Assembly (NCBI GenBank): GCA_035772405.1
Contig: JAYKKM010000217.1
Span: forward strand, 843,001 to 907,000
Length of the DNA: 64,000 bases
Source: Chrysogorgia sp. JL179-B06
Taxonomy: Eukaryota > Cnidaria > Anthozoa > Scleralcyonacea > Chrysogorgiidae
Reading direction: 5' to 3'
This document shows, piece after piece, positions 22,201 to 32,412 of this stretch. Positions within the stretch are counted from its first letter, which is position 1; each line of letters begins with the position of its first letter. A program made the position numbers and the translations under genes. Below the pieces are notes generated by a model. The model had not been told where the DNA came from. It did no database searches and saw nothing but the letters and a program-made list of their open reading frames with translations.

Positions 22201-25200
22201 TAGATGACCGCGTACATATCAACTTCACCCGTACAGAGCAGGACATTTTGAACTCGCAGTTAGAACGTATGTACAACGAAGAGTTTCGCGATGTTAATAC
22301 AGACGTCGGAGAAGGGTTGTCAGTCGAGGATCGTAAAGCAGCAGAACTCATGGATAAATCGACGACGTTGGTAAACGGACACTACCAGCTCAAACTGCCA
22401 TTCCGACAAGATCCACCATTCCTTCCTGACAGTCTGCCAATTGCTGAGAAAAGATTAAAATGGTTGAAATCAAAGATGCAAAGAGATTCTGACTTTCACA
22501 GCAAGTACAGTAGCGTTGTGGAGAAATACCAGACGGAGGGATCATCGAGACAAGTTCCCATCGAAGAAGTTGCCAATCTCAAGCCACTATGGTACCTACC
22601 TCACCATGCTGTTTGGCACCCTAGAAAACCTGAAGTACCGAGAGTAGTTTTCGATTGCGCTTGCAAGAGTGGAGGAACGTCGTTAAATGATCAACTGTTG
22701 CGAGGACCGGAAAACACCAGCACACTAATCGGTGTAATCCTGAGATTCAGAGTGGACGATGTAGCGGTAACTGCAGATGTAAAGCGAATGTTCCATCAAG
22801 TCTACGTAGCCCCTGAGGACCGTGGAGCGCTTTGCTATCTCTGGTGGCCCAATGGTGACACGTCAAAGGATCCCAAGACGTATCAGATGCTTGTCCATAT
22901 TTTCGGCGCAAAATCTTCACCAAGCGTAGCCGGGTATGCGCTTAGGAGAACGGCTAAAGATAACGAGCATAGCTTTTCCTCAAAAGCCGTAGAAGCAGTG
23001 TTCCGAGATTTTTATGTCGACGACTTATTGAAGTCATTTGCAGATTCCGAACAAGCCAAAGTCGTAAGTAAAGAGCTACAGAGTTTACTAGCGAAGGCAG
23101 GTTTTCAGCTAACTAAGTGGCTTTCGAACTCGCGCGACGTCCTGGAAGCATTTCCCGCAGATGACAGAGCACCAGCAATCAAGGATTTAGATTTACAATC
23201 GGAAGCTTTGCCCATGGATCGAGCGTTGGGTATCCATTGGGACGTGGAAGCAGATACGATTAACCTGGTTGTGAATAAAAAGGAAAAGCCGGAGAACCGG
23301 AAAGGCGTATTGTCGTCGATAGCAACCGTGTACGATCCGCTTGGTTTCGCAAGCCCACTTATTCTTCCCGGGAGAGAAATTAACCAAGAATTGTGCAGAT
23401 TGAAGTTCGACTGGGATGAGAAACTTCCGCAAGAATTGTGCACCCGTTGGAAAGAGTGGAGAGACGGACTTATTCGTTTGGAAGGTTTCAAGATCCCACG
23501 ATGTTATAAACCGAGAAGTTTCGGAGAGATCAATCAGGCAGAACTTCATCATTTCGCTGATGCATCCCAAGAGCATGGTTATGGTACAGCCTCGTATTTG
23601 CGTCTTGTCAATGAGGAGGGAGAAATCCATTGCAGCTTTGTGATGGGGAAATCTCGTGTAAACCCTCTGAAGGGTGCTGTGACAGTACCAAAGTTAGAGC
23701 TGACAGCAGCCACCTTGTCGACGCGGATGAATAGGATCATCATGAAGGAATTAGAAGGAAGAATCAAGATTGACAGCATCACATTTTGGACTGATTCAAT
23801 GATAGTTTTGAAGTACATCGCAAATGAGACGCGACGGTTCACTACATTTGTTGCCAATCGAGTCGCCGCCATACGCCAGGAATCGGAACCGAAGCAGTGG
23901 CGACACGTTAGATCCGAGCTGAACCCAGCAGACTACGCCTCCCGAGGGATTAAAGCCTCAGAAACCAATAAACTGGACAGATGGAAACGTGGTCCGGAGT
24001 TCCTGTGGAAGAATACCGATGAGTGGCCCCCACAACCTTCAGATCTCACGGACAGCCTAGACGACAGTGACGAAGGAGTGAAAAGAGAAAAGGTTACGGT
24101 AGGAGTAGCTATCGTTCGGAAAGACTTTTGGAACGCGTTGTTCCAGCGATATTCTACGTGGGATCGACTTCGAAGAGTAGTTGCTTGGTTAATTAGAGCC
24201 CTTCGAACGCCAGTGAATGTCCAGAAGAGGAGTGAAGTACGCAGAAACTTGAAGAGAGACACGAAGCGCAGCATAAAACCTTTGTCAGTCTCCGAATTGG
24301 AAGAAGCCGAGAAGAGAATTGTGAAGTTTGTCCAAAAGGAATCATTTCCGAACGAAATTGGTGAGACGGTGAAGATGGGTCAACTAGCTCGACTCAAACC
24401 TTTTAAAGAACACGAGATTCTTCGTGTAGGAGGACGACTAGACCACTCAAGTTTAAGTTACGATGCAAAACATCCATTCATATTGCCGAAGAACCATCCA
24501 GTATCAGAGCTGATAATTCGTCATTATCACCATATGAATGGACACGTAGGAAGTTATCAAGTGTTAGCTGCAACGAGAGAGCGTTTTTGGATAATCAACG
24601 GAGTCTCTTCTATAAGGCGAGTTCTCAGAAAGTGTCATGTGTGCAAACGTGAGAATGCCAAGTTAGGAGAGCAAGTAACGGCGCCGCTGCCAGTAGTGAG
24701 AGTATCCTCGGACAGTCATCGGATCATTTACCCCTTCGCAGCTGTAGGTTTAGACTACTTTGGACCTCTCTACGTGAAATCAGGACCCATGACAAGATCG
24801 AGGAGAGACCCAACATTGAATAAACGCTACGGATGTATCTTTACATGCTTAAGATACCGAGCTGTCCACATCGAAGTAGCAGAAGATTTGTCCACAGATA
24901 GCTTCATTAACGCACTTCTACGTTTCGTTGGCAGAAGAGGACCCCCCAGAGTCATATACAGCGATAACGGTACCAATTTCAGAGGTGCAGAGCTTGATGT
25001 TCTCAAAGCCTTACAAGCATGGGACCAAGAGAAGATTAGTGGTACGTTAACTCAAAGAGGCATCGATTGGAAATTCAACCCTCCTGCTGCGAGCCACCAA
25101 GGCGGAGTTTGGGAACGACTAATACGCTCTACCAAGAGAATCTTGCACTCTATGGTAGGACAACGCCAATTGAATGACGAGAGCTTGAGGACGTTCCTGG

Positions 25201-25715
25201 TGGAAGTAGAAAAAATCATGAATGACAGACCTATTACGCCCGTCTCAAGTGAGCCTCAAGATTTAGAAGCTCTTACGCCGAATCACATATTACTTATGAG
25301 AAGAAATCCCTCTACATCTCCCGGTGAGTTCAAAGGATCGGACAGGTACGAGGCGAGATGGAAATACGTTCAGATGCTAGCAGATGAATTCTGGAAAAGA
25401 TGGACTAATGAATACCTACCGACCCTACAGGAGAGCCAAAAGTGGTTGCACAGAATGCCCAATTTCGAACTTGGTGATTTAGTGCTCATGGCAGACAAGA
25501 ATGTATCTCGTGGTCAGTGGCCCAAGGGATTAGTTGAGCAGGTATTCCCCGATAAGGAAGGAGTCGTACGTCGAGTAATCGTTAGAACGGCAGATGGAGT
25601 CTACCAAAGAGACGTGCGAAAGCTTTGTCTTTTAGAAGAAAGATTACTAAGCTGTATTGAACGAGACAAAGAACAGATGGATCCGAAGGAGCTTGAATCC
25701 AAGCAAGTTATATGA
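19251..25715 (+). CDS. BEL/Pao Gag-Pol polyprotein (intact)
   Basis: The frame is open from inside the LTR, but the first ATG is at 19251 (MTGKKGKKTKS), giving 2154 residues. In order: a charged coiled-coil Gag N-terminus; a DUF1759-type Gag region from about residue 446 (KVELMKFSGDPLEYAEF); zinc knuckles at about 675-743 (CPQCSGPHGVWRC, CRTCLDPGHIAKSC); an aspartic protease with FLDGGSDATLC near 840; reverse transcriptase from about 1110 with FYVDDLL at about 1255; RNase H from HHFADAS at about 1432; an integrase with a HH-CC zinc site (about 1760-1800) and D, D, E in GLDYFGPL (about 1833), YSDNGTN (about 1903) and VWERLI (about 1953); then a DUF5641-like tail. It makes the particle, copies the RNA and inserts the DNA. 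No envelope gene is present. No stops interrupt it. Confidence 0.93.
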   Translation: MTGKKGKKTKSCFQKKGERAKPHDTSRQPENNEKETLIEPTEEVIESRSDKNGGEEDVRPSLTRVNTETGSKYEDPEQPIESCRPSRAKTYNKTLSEEEVRAERAIQEKYQRTGYLGEIRKRLNHVHERMENPSVQAVEVNESLSRYEESFRKFVISHEAYMKYEDDDEKRKLMTDSYNDQRDIKLQLDIIVNTWNVNDERKERPPSESGFSLRSIKSNRSHASSRSSIKERKRVMEEARLQMQTLRERQELERQLEAVEKSKTELSRKIDLLNAETAVKQAEIDFVIEQSTEEGETDGMNGYLNEYHKQGNNSVGKSPTLQPGKVSIIPVTDPIPKNATGTTPLSSVQSQVTSTSGQTSFGQQGKQNALKGAMPPYSPKTVRLDATAVEYHPLTRPEQTTALPEQPTHYRPSLSDAQNSPPQNCEQQADVWKTIAQAIKEGPSLPKVELMKFSGDPLEYAEFVTNFRDNIESQVSDESQRYTRLLAQCEGKAKDAIKSCVNIEVGQRYTEARKTLLENFGQPHMIVEAHMKKLRELQLRKSDAAALMEFVRRLQDAGRALNSMGCNYASRLDSEDVIVMLMRKLPDEGLKRKWADRAGDLIKSKDQVEFTDFVEFIRRIAGRINNRYGRELKSFSEKERKEWGKTKSDYQSRITAGATQSEWNHETPEGFKGMPHKCPQCSGPHGVWRCRIFKSSSLKDRLKIVKQHGLCRTCLDPGHIAKSCTKGFTCRISGCGKDHHYLIHRTVEDSKENHTQVSKDDPTRSSEKGVRDNNQKNVTEAQGGARENVRNLATSATAGSDEAASVGTVGASSRSRVCFKVVPVKVSSASSDKEIVTYAFLDGGSDATLCVESLVQELGVRDMKPTNYTMTTANCKERRSGHEVQLNVESLSGNAKFQLENVLTTDSLPVAPRHMATNEEVKRWPHLQDIVLPETGDRKVTILIGSDRPDIIDNYLDRRDGERGQPAAVKTPLGWTVYGPVGELDDRVHINFTRTEQDILNSQLERMYNEEFRDVNTDVGEGLSVEDRKAAELMDKSTTLVNGHYQLKLPFRQDPPFLPDSLPIAEKRLKWLKSKMQRDSDFHSKYSSVVEKYQTEGSSRQVPIEEVANLKPLWYLPHHAVWHPRKPEVPRVVFDCACKSGGTSLNDQLLRGPENTSTLIGVILRFRVDDVAVTADVKRMFHQVYVAPEDRGALCYLWWPNGDTSKDPKTYQMLVHIFGAKSSPSVAGYALRRTAKDNEHSFSSKAVEAVFRDFYVDDLLKSFADSEQAKVVSKELQSLLAKAGFQLTKWLSNSRDVLEAFPADDRAPAIKDLDLQSEALPMDRALGIHWDVEADTINLVVNKKEKPENRKGVLSSIATVYDPLGFASPLILPGREINQELCRLKFDWDEKLPQELCTRWKEWRDGLIRLEGFKIPRCYKPRSFGEINQAELHHFADASQEHGYGTASYLRLVNEEGEIHCSFVMGKSRVNPLKGAVTVPKLELTAATLSTRMNRIIMKELEGRIKIDSITFWTDSMIVLKYIANETRRFTTFVANRVAAIRQESEPKQWRHVRSELNPADYASRGIKASETNKLDRWKRGPEFLWKNTDEWPPQPSDLTDSLDDSDEGVKREKVTVGVAIVRKDFWNALFQRYSTWDRLRRVVAWLIRALRTPVNVQKRSEVRRNLKRDTKRSIKPLSVSELEEAEKRIVKFVQKESFPNEIGETVKMGQLARLKPFKEHEILRVGGRLDHSSLSYDAKHPFILPKNHPVSELIIRHYHHMNGHVGSYQVLAATRERFWIINGVSSIRRVLRKCHVCKRENAKLGEQVTAPLPVVRVSSDSHRIIYPFAAVGLDYFGPLYVKSGPMTRSRRDPTLNKRYGCIFTCLRYRAVHIEVAEDLSTDSFINALLRFVGRRGPPRVIYSDNGTNFRGAELDVLKALQAWDQEKISGTLTQRGIDWKFNPPAASHQGGVWERLIRSTKRILHSMVGQRQLNDESLRTFLVEVEKIMNDRPITPVSSEPQDLEALTPNHILLMRRNPSTSPGEFKGSDRYEARWKYVQMLADEFWKRWTNEYLPTLQESQKWLHRMPNFELGDLVLMADKNVSRGQWPKGLVEQVFPDKEGVVRRVIVRTADGVYQRDVRKLCLLEERLLSCIERDKEQMDPKELESKQVI

Positions 25716-25831
25716 ATTTTCGTTAGTATAAACAGTGTTATTAAGGCAGGACTTGTTTTAGAACATTCAAGTTTTTAGAACGGTTAAAAAATTATTTTTT
25801 TGTTGTAAGTTTAAAGACTCCCTTATCGCCT

Positions 25832-25845
25832 TTCGGGGGGGAGCG
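25832..25845 (+). promoter_or_regulatory. Polypurine tract of BEL/Pao
   Basis: CGGGGGGGAGCG directly precedes the 3' LTR, the position where plus-strand DNA synthesis is primed. Confidence 0.75.
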
Positions 25846-26142
25846 TGTAGGAACCAAGTCATGTTATTATAATGAACGCTTTGCAAATGTATCGCAGGCG
25901 CGCATTCCCTCGAGGTTAGTGTTTTTATATTGTGTTCTAAAGAATATGCTTCGCAAGTTAAGAAAAAAGGCACAATAACTTGTAAGTATCCATTGACTTA
26001 TTTGCCAGCAATTACGCTGTATTTGTAATCGTATTGTATTCGTATTTGTAGCGAATCTTTCTGTATTCAGAATGAATACGAGTTGTTGTAGCCAGAATGG
26101 ATTATTGTATTATGAAGAAATAAACGTAGCTTGGACGTTACA
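25846..26142 (+). repeat. 3' LTR of BEL/Pao
   Basis: 297 bp, with no difference from the 5' LTR found by eye. Confidence 0.9.
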
Positions 26143-26599
26143 AGGACAACTTTAACCTTTTATTTCTTAATAGTTGCTATTTTTATCCTGTAAATCAATT
26201 CAGTGAAGCGAGTTATGTGTAGATTTATAACTTGTTTTCAAATTTAAGTGTAACAAGAAAACTCGTAGATTGCGTTTCTATTTGTTTTGCTGTTTTGAAA
26301 CAACAAATAAAGTTGACAGCGATATGAAGAGTGAGTTTATTCGTGAGAGTTTATTAGAAAAAGCGGGTTTAATTTTTACTAACACGATACATTGATAGAC
26401 AAAGTGACAACCATCACATGCGTCTTAATTGAAAACTTCGTGTAGCTAGTGAGAGGGACATTCAAAGACTTGAATGTAACTACACGCACTGTGCATGATG
26501 TAGAGTTTCTGTGTAGTACTAGCACAGTGCGTGTAGTTTTTCCATGTAGTACACACACGTTACACGCAAACAATGTTAAAAAACTTCTGGGCGCCACTG

Positions 26600-26870
26600 T
26601 ATGTGGATGATCTGATAATATTGGAATCAGTGTGGTTCAAGATAAGGTTTGGTCAAACAGAAGCAAAACAAAACAGAAGCAAAACTAGTTACGACATCTA
26701 CCGACGTGAATGCCAAACTGAAGGACGACGACGGTGTTAAAAAACGTTGATCTAAATCAGTACCAATCCATCGTTAGGAGCTTACTTTATGCAGCTATCG
26801 CAACTCGCCCAAGTGTTGCTTATGCAGTGGGAGTCATATCAAAATTCTGTGATGTCAAAAAGTGGGAGTG
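26600..26870 (+). pseudogene. Ty1/Copia reverse transcriptase fragment
   Basis: Immediately after the long-TIR element the plus strand reads YVDDLIILE, the catalytic box of a Copia reverse transcriptase, then (after frame changes) DVNAKLKDDDGV and YQSIVRSLLYAAIATRPSVA, the conserved linker that precedes Copia RNase H, continuing with YAVGVISKFCDV. The fragment ends near 26870. The upstream half of the Copia sequence is not found at the other side of the long-TIR element. Confidence 0.65.
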
Positions 26871-27109
26871 TTGTTATGATATAATTATTTAGACTATATT
26901 ATTTGACAAGCAATTTATGCGACTGAACTAATCATCTGTTTGGATGAAACAATCAACCAACTTCAGGGTCAAGTTTAGCACATTTAGTGATGTTATGGAA
27001 TAGACTAAGGTAAATTTAATTGTGCGATAGAGTTTATGAAATCAGTGAATTCCAGTAGCTTGGTAGTGTCCACACCAAGATGTCACCACCAAAGATTAGC
27101 TTTAATTTC
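26871..27109. other. No recognisable feature
   Basis: Unassigned AT-rich stretch between Copia and Penelope-like remnants. Confidence 0.4.
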
Positions 27110-27905
27110 TCCGGATTTGACTTTCTCATCAATTATGCCCATAGCGAGATCTGCGTTGCTGCAGGTGTTCTTTGTCCCCTAGTTGTAACATGGATCTGTA
27201 GATAATGGTCACTTGAAAGCTAGAGTTGTTGTGTTGAAGACCTATTTCGACCGCTTCCACAATACATTCGGTTGATGGGAATGGACAAGAACGCGAGTTT
27301 AACACCTTTGTTGTAGCTGAGATACCCATATCGTTGTCGATGTTGGGGAACACAGAAATTACATCCCACAAAACTAAAAAGTTCCCTCTGGCATGCACCT
27401 ATTTCATTTAGGTCTGTTATTTTCTGCAATAGGTGGGTGGTATCCTTGACGAACGACGGCAGGTCTCGTGCAAGCGGCTTTTAGATAAAAATCTGTAAAA
27501 CTGATAAGTTCTTGATGGCCGTTCCACAGCAGGATGTAACTAGGCTTAGTGGATTTCCATCTATATGGGTTTTGATAGCACCAAAACCTTTGGTGGTCGT
27601 CGCTTTGTCTATGGTGATCCAAGTGGTTGTTTATTCACTAATCTCTCATTTGGTTAGCCATTTCTTGCTCCAGTTGCAGATTGTTTCAATATGATCGGTA
27701 CGTGGGTCTGAATTAAATTTTCGGTAATGTAAGGGATTATTTAGTTCTTCCATTTTAGAATTATACTTGTCCTTGTCTAAAATAAATGTTGATAAATATT
27801 TTATATTTGATAAATAAATTTTGATTGTGGGCTGTCTAGTTGTTTAAAGGACTTCAATGCATTTCTTTCTCCTTGACTTAAATTGTCCTGAACAATTTAC
27901 AAATA
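27110..27905 (-). pseudogene. Penelope-like element reverse transcriptase (PLE-2)
   Basis: Minus-strand frames give, in order, LSQGERNALKSFKQL (about 27880), LDKDKYNSKMEELNNPLHYR, then SLVTSCCGTAIKNL, a TDFYLK and VKDTTHLLQKI-like stretch, and finally FLVLWDVISVFPNIDNDMG (motif A of a PLE reverse transcriptase) with STECIVEAVEIGLQHNNSSF. The wording WDV..FPNID is that of Poseidon-type PLEs. Several frame breaks are present and the catalytic YADD part is missing. Confidence 0.7.
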
Positions 27906-27920
27906 TATATATATATATAA

Positions 27921-27985
27921 TTAGCCAACCTTCAACCATGTGCTCAAACAATAGAAACAATTTTAATCAAATATTTCAGCTACTA
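27921..27985 (-). repeat. PLE pseudo-LTR fragment
   Basis: CCAACCTTCAACCATGTGCT and TTTCAGCTACTATA recur in the same order and strand at 33312-33376. The two copies bracket PLE-1 and look like its terminal repeats. Confidence 0.6.
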
Positions 27986-28087
27986 TACATCTCAACCAAA
28001 TAAAAGGTCCAACGCTTGCCACACTTAATAAAGTTCTTCAAGAGCTCCCATAAAAACGTTAGCAAATGAAGGCACAAATTTAGTACT
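27986..28087 (-). pseudogene. PLE-1 reverse transcriptase, distal part
   Basis: The minus strand reads STKFVPSFANVFMGALEEL and stops. This is the motif that follows the PLE core (GTxFAPxYANxFM). It continues PLE-1 at 32413 across the mariner insertion: the two ends meet at the TA duplication. The YADD and GIY-YIG parts are absent; the pseudo-LTR follows directly. Confidence 0.7.
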
Positions 28088-28439
28088 TACAGTACCGCTC
28101 AGAAATAACCGCGGTCGAACCTCGGTCGATCCTCGGTCGAATCTAGGTCGTAGTCTGGCGTGACCGCAACCGCTCTTCAAGTTTCATACGATAGGAAATA
28201 CGATCATTTCCGAAGTTTTCCTTTTCGGTTACGCGTTGTTTGGTGAAATGAGAAAACTGTTTTTACTCATGGAATCGAATTATTTCACTGCAGTCTTCGG
28301 GAATAAATAAAAAAAATACAGATATTCTTCGAGGGGAAGGAATAGGCACATCTGCGGTTAGCTTATTCCTTTCTCGTTATTGTCGGAGTGGTAGTTTACA
28401 CGATGCACCTCGAAGTGGAAGAAAGCAACTTTTAAACGA

Positions 28440-28690
28440 ACAGCATTGCAATATATCGACGATAAGATGACGAGTTAACATCTGCCGAATTGAAAACTAA
28501 ACTAATGGAAGAATGCGGTGTGAATGTTTTGAATTCTACTATTCGTCGGATCAGACGAGAGCAGCTTGGTTGGAAGCACGAAAGTATGCTACTGTCAATT
28601 CGTGCAGAAGCCAAACAATCTTAAAAGATTGGCGTTTTGTCTCAAAGCTTTAACGGAGAAAGACACGTTTGAAAACGTCATACTCAAACG
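28440..28690 (+). pseudogene. Tc1/mariner transposase N-terminal remnant
   Basis: Plus-strand frames give ELKTKLMEECGVNVLNSTIR and RREQLGWKHE, the paired helix-turn-helix region and linker of a Tc1-like transposase. A shifted frame continues with a short ANxLKR-like stretch and a D-F pattern before the match fades. It is in frame for only about 120 bases at a time. Its place just inside TIR A fits the element's own transposase. Confidence 0.55.
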
Positions 28691-29214
28691 CACTAAAATA
28701 GATATAACTTGGCAACAATAATAGCGTTGACACTTCCGTGTTCACATGTTACGAAATTCGACATCTAAATCAATACGGCAAATTGAATTAAAGTTTGACA
28801 AACTCATTTTAGCTGCAGAACTTTTTCAGTGAATTGTATTCGGTACATGTTGGTCTATCAGAGCTAACAGTAACATCTACTTTGTTTCAGCAGATTGCAT
28901 TAATATGATTACGATGAACAATCCGTTTTCATATTTGGAGAACGTGGCTATATAGGTCTGGTAACCGGAACTTGTTCGGGAAAAACTAGAGGCCGGCAGT
29001 CAGTAATCGTAACAATAATTCTAAAATAAAACCTAATCAACCAAAATACTAACCCTAACCAAAAAAAACTATGCAGAAAAGGCAAACTATACCAAACTAT
29101 ATTTTTATCAAACTCGACCGGAAATCGCGCGTTGTGAACGAATGCCTCTATATATTGTTGTTATATATCCTGCTGGACGAATAGACACTTCGTTATAAAA
29201 TTCGCCATGTAAAC

Positions 29215-31465
29215 GAGACATGAAAAAGCTTCACCTGTGTGAACAACTTCGCCCGAAACAGCACTAGAATACAATTATTCAAAAACCTCATACATACAAG
29301 AGATAAACTAAAAAGAAAAGCCATTATTAGCAAATTAGAAATTGATTGGTCAAATTACAGAAAGACTAGAAATCAGGTAAATATTGAATTAAGTGCTAAA
29401 AAAAGTTACTATTCCACGGAAATTGCTGGTCTAAAATGTAATCCAAAAAATACTTGGAAATCAATAAACAATTTACTGGGCAAACAAAACAAAACAAACA
29501 ACCAGTAGTGACTGAACTCAATTTGGGTGAAAATATTTTAAACAATCCAAAAGATATTGCGGAAGGCTGCAATGAATACTTTTCTAATATTGGCCCTGAT
29601 TTAGCAAGCAAAATCGGCATGTCCAATTACAATTTTGAGACATATGTCGAAAAAGCTAAATCGGAATTTGCTGCATTCAAACTTATTAGTGTAAATGATA
29701 CTTACCACCTCTTGCATGGACTATCCAGCAATAAAGCCACTGGCATTGATAATATTTCATGTAAAATTATCAAGATAGCTGCACCTGCCATTGCAGATTC
29801 ACTAACATATATTTTTAATCAGGCTATTACTCTATCCTCTTTCCCTAATGAATGGAAAATGGCTAGAGTAACTCCTCTGTATAAAAATGGCCATCGAAAT
29901 ATACCTGGAAACTTCCGGCCAATTTCAGTTTTGCCTGCCATAAGCGAGATCATGGAACGAATTCTGTATGATCAACTGTACAATTATTTAACTGAATTTG
30001 GACTGCTAAGTAATTCCCAATTTGGTTTTCGGAAATCTCACTCTACAGCTACAGCATTACTGGACTGTACAAATGACTGGTATGTGAATTTAGACCGAAA
30101 AATGTTTAACCTAGTAGTTTTCATTGACTTAAAAAAAGCATTTGATACAGTTGATCATCAAATTCTATTGAAAAAGTTGGAGTTCTATGGAATAAAAGGA
30201 CAGGCTCTTTCCTTGCTAAAATCATATCTAACAAATCGAAGCCAGAAGTGCCAAATTAATGGGTTTGTCTCATCAGAACGTTCGATCAGATGTGGTGTAC
30301 CTCAAGGTTCTATCTTAGGACCACTATTTTTATTGTATATTAATGACCTACCACATTGTCTTAATACAAAACCTCGGCTTTTTGCTGATACAAATCTTAC
30401 AGCTTCTGGAGACTCGATTACTGACATTGAAATTGTAGTAAATTCTGATTTAGAAAACCTTAAAAAATGGTTGATGGCCAATAAACTAAGCTTAAATGTA
30501 GCTAAAACTGAATTTATGTTGATTGGCTCAAAACCAAAGATAAAAAGTACTTTAAATGCTCCCCCAAATATTATCATTGACAATAAACCAATTAAACAAG
30601 TTTATGAATGCAAAACACTTGGAATAACAATTGACCAGCATTTATCTTGGAAGAGTAATACTGAAAATATTTGCAAAAAAATAACAGCAGGAATCTCTGC
30701 CCTCCGTCGTGTCAAACCTTTTGTTGATAAAGATACACTTATCTCCATATATAATGCTATTGTTCGCCCATACTTCGATTATTGTTGTGAAGTGTGGGAT
30801 GTGTTTCGCGAAACACAATCAAAAAGACTTCAAAAACTACAAAATAGAGCTGCTCGAATTATCACAAACATGAGCAATGATATAGATCATTCTATTGCTT
30901 TACATGCCCTGGGCTGGGAGCCACTTTAAATGATGAGAAAAAGGGTAAAAGCAAAAATGATGTATAAAATTTTAAACAAAATGGGTCCTGAGTCACTCAC
31001 TGACCTTTTTACTTATAAAAGTGAGATGACAAACTATCAACTTCGAGACATTTCAAGTAGTCTTTGTTTACCACAACCACGTACCAACAATATGAAAAAC
31101 AGTTTCATATATGACGGTGCTCACCTATGGAACTCTATTCCAAACGAAATCAGGGAGAGTAAATCCCTTTTTTGTTTTAAAAAGAAAATTGCTACTCACA
31201 TTTTTCAATCATGACAAAAACACTGTATTACTGTAAATAGTTACTTATTCATAAATGTTATTACTTATTAGACACTATATCTCCTATTTTGTAAATACTT
31301 TGAATATTGCTATGTTGCTTGTTGGACACTATAACTGTGCCTCATATTTTGTAAATAACATTAACTTTGTATATATTCCTATTTTTACACGCCCCCTGTG
31401 GAAATCAGCTTCGGTTGACGGGGTCAGCGTGGTTAAATAAAGTTATTCTATCTATCTATCTAATA
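29215..31465 (+). pseudogene. CR1/L2-type LINE with damaged catalytic box
   Basis: A 5'-truncated LINE. Frames 29239-29508, 29454-30929 (491 residues) and 30930-31214 form one ORF2. Visible RT blocks: NFRPISVLPAISEIMER, NSQFGFRKSHSTATALL, FIDLKKAFDTVDHQ (motif A), CGVPQGSILGPLFLLYINDL (motif B). Motif C reads RLFADTNLTASG: the usual FADDT has lost one aspartate codon, which should abolish catalysis. The C-terminus shows AHLWNSIPNEIRESKSLF. The 3' end is AATAAAG followed by a TCTA-type tail (about 31440-31465). It is nested in mariner element A. Confidence 0.8.
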
Positions 31466-32320
31466 TATTCATACGTTCCTCGTGTTGTGGCCAATTCTAT
31501 TCAAACCTGTCAGGCGATATTTTGATTTACGACGCTTTTAGTTTCTTCAACAAAGGCATTCGAACCGTTCAAATCTAATTTTGTTAATGATGATCACTTC
31601 CTATTAACTTAAAATATTTTCACTAGCAGATACAGTATTCAGTGACGTCGGATCGAAATTTCAATCCCATTAGAACACTCAATCCCCTCAAAAGTAATAG
31701 TGTCGATTTCTTTTGTTTTGAAAAGTCGAGTTGATCCGGCATTGTAAGACGATCGAATTTTCGATTCGCTTCATGTAAACACAGAAATGGTTGAAACTTC
31801 ATGCCAATCCACTTTTCGACACGTGAATTATTAGGAATCGTAAATGCTAAAAGATTTGGTGTAGTGCCGAAATCGTGAATAATAGGTCTAACAATTTCGG
31901 GAGAAGGCCTTCATCAGAGAAATAGGCTCTTTCTAGTTTCTGCCGTAGTATACGCGGCTGACGCACTAATAATAATAATGATCGGGGAAAACGGTTTAGG
32001 AACTAAAACGGACACGCGCTCTGCCGCAATCATTATATTTTCGTAATACTATCACATTCATTAGATTCGACGAGGATTCGCTGCAAACGTTGCCACGAGT
32101 GCAGTATAAGTCGAATATTACTTGAATTAGGTTTTGCACGGCGAAAGCACAACGTTTCAACTGTGAATCTCTTGCGCGAGTGTATTCTTGTCAATAGGAC
32201 ATGAAACAGACAAAGAATGAAGCCAAACATGAAGATCTATTTTGCTTTTGGTGCCCTCTCTACATTTTAAACTAAACACTTTCCATGTCGGAAATAGTCG
32301 GAACCCAAGCCGTTTTCACA
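31466..32320. other. Unassigned interior of mariner element A
   Basis: No frame over 70 residues that I recognise. The remainder of the transposase is not identifiable here. Confidence 0.4.
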
Positions 32321-32412
32321 CACGCTAATGTGTATCGACCGCAAACCGAACTGCAACCTAACCCCAACCCAACTGCAACCGCAGTGTTAGGTTATTTCTG
32401 AGCAGTACTGTA

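Larger units (their letters stand above)
18885..26142 (+). mobile_element. Complete BEL/Pao LTR retrotransposon
   Basis: Two 297-bp LTRs (TGTAGG...GTTACA) flank one intact Gag-Pol frame. The five-base target duplication AGGAC lies at 18880-18884 and 26143-26147. By eye the two LTRs are identical, so the insertion is recent on an evolutionary scale. It sits in the right arm of the long-TIR element. Everything needed for an autonomous copy is visible; whether it is expressed is unknown. Confidence 0.93.
14605..26599. mobile_element. Long-TIR DNA transposon carrying a BEN-domain gene (about 3.9 kb plus two insertions)
   Basis: The left end CAGTGGCGCTCAGAAGTTTT (14605) and its near-complement ending at 26599 are flanked by TA (14603-14604 and 26600-26601). 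The inverted arms continue inward for hundreds of bases: left 14605-16333, right 18674-26599. They match once two insertions are ignored: a hAT element (14878-15718) in the left arm and a BEL/Pao element (18885-26142) in the right arm. Subtracting these leaves about 3883 bp with roughly 880- and 660-bp arms; the left arm is longer because of an internal duplication of about 150 bp. The TA duplication and CAGTGGCGC end suggest a Tc1/mariner-type mobilising enzyme, but no transposase is encoded. The only gene in the middle is a decayed BEN-domain gene. Confidence 0.75.
28090..32410. mobile_element. Tc1/mariner-type element A with subterminal minisatellite
   Basis: The ends CAGTACCGCTCAGAAATAACC-like (28090) and its complement GGTTATTTCTGAGCAGTACTG-like (ending 32410) carry TA on both sides (28088-28089, 32411-32412). 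Inside the left end are GGTCGAACCTC / GGTCGATCCTC direct repeats; inside the right end, CCGAACTGCAACC / CCCAACTGCAACC repeats. A transposase remnant lies at 28440-28690 and a LINE at 29215-31465. The element interrupts PLE-1. Confidence 0.75.

Noticed and set aside
29031..29070. Telomere-like repeat (CTAACCCTAACC)
   Set aside because: Only one and a half units within AT-rich text; chance is sufficient.
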